Below, one piece after another: positions 62,641 to 64,000 of a stretch of 64,000 nt of DNA (position 1 is its first letter; the number at the start of each line of letters is the position of its first letter). The DNA comes from Rufibacter roseolus (GTDB lineage: Bacteria; Bacteroidota; Bacteroidia; Cytophagales; Hymenobacteraceae). The notes under the pieces are model-generated. The model had not been told where the DNA came from. It saw nothing but the letters and a program-made list of their open reading frames with translations, and did not search any database. The stretch spans positions 248,001-312,000 of the forward strand of contig NZ_JAFMSU010000003.1 in the NCBI RefSeq assembly GCF_017916365.1, read 5' to 3'. The position numbers were made by a program, and so were the translations under genes.

Positions 62641-63059
62641 TTAGAAGTTCTGTAAAGGGAATTCAGGGAATCGGCGGACCGTAGGCTTTGGGCAATGGCG
62701 CGGCGCACCTCTTCTATTTTAACTTTTTCCTGCTGCAGGTAAGACAGGGCCTCATCTGGCACTTTTCCTTCCGGCGACTTGTACCCATGCATCCACTGCA
62801 TCATGCGCTCATCGGCGCGCACCAGATCAGAGATCCCGTTTGTGAGGCTTCGGCGGGCCAGCGTATCCTGCACCACCACCGAGTCTTTCAGGTAGGCAAG
62901 TTCCTTGCGGCGGGAATACAGGTCGCCCATTTTGGCCATGGCTGAGTCATGGAGCGCCAGCACCTCTGTTTGCAACACCTCTACTTTCTTTTCCGGCGAA
63001 GGCGCGCAGGACGCCAAAACCAAAGCCAGGAAAAACAGCGGAAGCCGTGAAGTCTTCAT
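62637..63059 (-). CDS. Helical lipoprotein upstream of SCO
   Basis: 140 residues from the ATG at 63059. Lipoprotein signal with Cys18 (LVLASC). The rest is an amphipathic helical, coiled-coil-like sequence (KVEVLQTEVLALHDSAMAKMGDL, split here by no breaks beyond that, then RRAIAQSLRSADSL). Its length and place before SCO are common in Cytophagales. Function unknown; it may assist the SCO-cytochrome pair. Its TGA overlaps the SCO ATG. Confidence 0.8.
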   Translation of the reverse strand: MKTSRLPLFFLALVLASCAPSPEKKVEVLQTEVLALHDSAMAKMGDLYSRRKELAYLKDSVVVQDTLARRSLTNGISDLVRADERMMQWMHGYKSPEGKVPDEALSYLQQEKVKIEEVRRAIAQSLRSADSLNSLYRTSK

Positions 63060-63146
63060 ATAGGAATACATTTTCAGGTGCAAAGGTAGATGCTACACCC
63101 ATAGAACGCACTGCTTTCCGGTAGATTATCAAGGATTCTGTTTTAG

Positions 63147-63436
63147 AACCATCCTGTTTCAGGGCTGTTTATGTAAAAGCAGGGGCAATCCCCTGTGGTT
63201 GCCCTTGATGTTGGCGAGCAAAGTTTAGGTTGTTGGCGATAACACCAACAACAGCAGAAAATTGCAAGGGCAATCTCCGCTGGCGCGAGCCGCTGGCTCG
63301 TGTCCGCACGCATTCCTCAACATTGCCTTGCTGAAGAGGAAAAGGGGCTCTGCAATACATGTGGACACGAGCCAGCGGCTTGCGCCAGCGCAGTTACTTT
63401 ATTCAATAAGGGCAACCACAAGGGATTGTCCCTACA
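63147..63436. repeat. Cluster of dispersed repeats with an inverted REP pair
   Basis: A palindrome-family copy (about 63147-63178), a GGGCAATCCC...GGTTGCCC element (63181-63208), the palindrome GTTGTTGGCG / CACCAACAAC (63229-63252), then two 28-bp inverted arms (63278-63305 and 63363-63390, containing GAGCCGCTGGCTCG, one mismatch) 57 bp apart, and a reversed GGGCAACC element (about 63409-63436). No gene fits here. Confidence 0.7.
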
Positions 63437-63558
63437 TGTTCAAAAAATATCAGGTATCATGAGAGACAAAGCGGTGCCTGTCCTCTACAAAAAACAGGCA
63501 CTTGGTTTTGGGCCTGTTTTCACTAAATGAGCGCTGAAACAGAAAGATCACAAATCAC

Positions 63559-63588
63559 ACTTATATAAAACAAACTTATATAAAACAA
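63559..63588. repeat. Tandem 15-bp duplication
   Basis: ACTTATATAAAACAA occurs twice in a row, directly before a terminator hairpin. Confidence 0.9.
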
Positions 63589-63620
63589 AGAGCGGCTGCC
63601 TGGTGGGCAGCCGCTCTTTG
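63586..63620. terminator. Terminator of the truncated gene at the window end
   Basis: A 15-bp perfect stem (CAAAGAGCGGCTGCC / GGCAGCCGCTCTTTG) with loop TGGTG, 15 bp beyond the stop at 63636. Confidence 0.85.
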
Positions 63621-63635
63621 TTCAGTGGTTTCTAA

Positions 63636-64000
63636 TTACCAGCTGAAGTCTTCGCGGGAAGGGGGTTGCGTTCCCTGGCCTCTCACGTGGCCGCTGCTTG
63701 GGTCGTAGCGGCGGTCCTGGCCTTCTTCTGAGCGGTAGTCGCGGTCGTTACCCCAGCTCAGGGAGCCGGCCATGTTGCCGTAGTTCTCGCTTCTGCCACC
63801 CTCGCCTTGTTGGTTGTGGTGTTCCCGGTGCGGTCTGTTGTAGTCAAAGTTAGCGCCGCCCTCGGCCTGGGTTCTGCGGTCAAAGCCGCTGCTCAATTGG
63901 CCCAGCTGCCGGCCGCGCTCATACTCGCCCCGGTTGTAGTGGGATTGTGAATCGTCATAGATCTCGTAGCGGCTGTCATCGCCTCGGCGGGAGATATCAT
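63636..64000 (-). CDS. Hydrophilic Gly/Arg/Asp-rich protein, 5'-truncated by the window
   Basis: The last 121 residues of a gene whose start lies beyond position 64000; the frame is open to the window edge. The visible part is very hydrophilic, rich in Gly, Arg, Asp, Gln, Tyr and Ser (SRRGDDSRYEIYDD, NYGNMAGSLSWGNDRDYRSE), almost without hydrophobic core, and ends S-R-E-D-F-S-W. It looks intrinsically disordered, like stress-related or nucleic-acid-binding tails. A TTG inside is not needed as a start. No family recognised. Confidence 0.75.
   Translation of the reverse strand, partial: DISRRGDDSRYEIYDDSQSHYNRGEYERGRQLGQLSSGFDRRTQAEGGANFDYNRPHREHHNQQGEGGRSENYGNMAGSLSWGNDRDYRSEEGQDRRYDPSSGHVRGQGTQPPSREDFSW

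Overview
This 64 kb window is chromosomal DNA of a Bacteroidota bacterium. The evidence is a SusC/SusD pair, Bacteroidota-type promoter boxes (TTTG, about 20 nt, TAnnTTTG), many lipoproteins, almost no Shine-Dalgarno sequences, and repeats of types common in Cytophagales intergenic DNA. The protein content suggests Hymenobacteraceae (Rufibacter or a near relative); that placement is inference. I saw no rRNA, tRNA, CRISPR array or prophage.

Layout. 0-6 kb: small exported protein, drug-type MFS exporter, arsC, SpoIIAA-like protein, lipoprotein, and a Crp regulator overlapping a chloramphenicol-acetyltransferase-like gene. 6-14 kb: a composite repeat array, an S9 peptidase, a fatty acid desaturase, an alpha/beta hydrolase, a DinB protein and a POT peptide transporter. 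14.2-15.1 kb: a REP-associated tyrosine transposase (RAYT) between two inverted REP elements. 15.1-26.1 kb: an eight-gene minus-strand cluster (YbjN-like, short PspA-like, small membrane protein, NfeD/YqiJ-like, flotillin, membrane coiled-coil protein, 1659-residue AAA+ 'DNA repair' ATPase, small beta-rich protein) that looks like an envelope-stress or membrane-remodelling system. A divergent XRE regulator lies beside it. 27-38.7 kb: acyl-CoA ligase, then a convergent pair of nutrient-acquisition units: an M14 zinc carboxypeptidase (+) and SusCD (-). 39-54.5 kb: a signalling island with stand-alone STAS and SpoIIAA-like proteins, GAF, CheB, a CheB-CheR-PAS fusion, a multi-PAS histidine kinase and a NarL-type response regulator, plus isoaspartyl peptidase and a PLD-like nuclease. 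55-64 kb: CDF transporter, second composite repeat array, membrane endonuclease/phosphatase, radical SAM protein, Gly/Thr-repeat lipoprotein, a lipoprotein-SCO-cytochrome c operon and a gene cut by the window end.

The most striking find is regulatory. About 400 nt upstream of both the M14 peptidase and susC lies the same leader. It has an S-box (SAM-I-like) RNA with P1, P2, a loop pseudoknot, P3 and P4, and three to nine nt later a short ORF that ends in four cysteine codons and a stop (30 and 32 aa). A second Cys-run ORF follows about 220 nt further on in both. In the susC copy an 8-bp stem followed by a T-rich run begins six nt after the first stop codon, as expected for ribosome-stalling attenuation. 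I infer that these two units form a sulfur-scavenging regulon sensing both SAM and cysteine.

Intergenic DNA is unusually rich in palindromes. An approximately 36-bp palindrome family occurs about 17 times, often inside gene-specific terminator stems. Two composite arrays at opposite ends of the window carry the same repeat modules in the same order.
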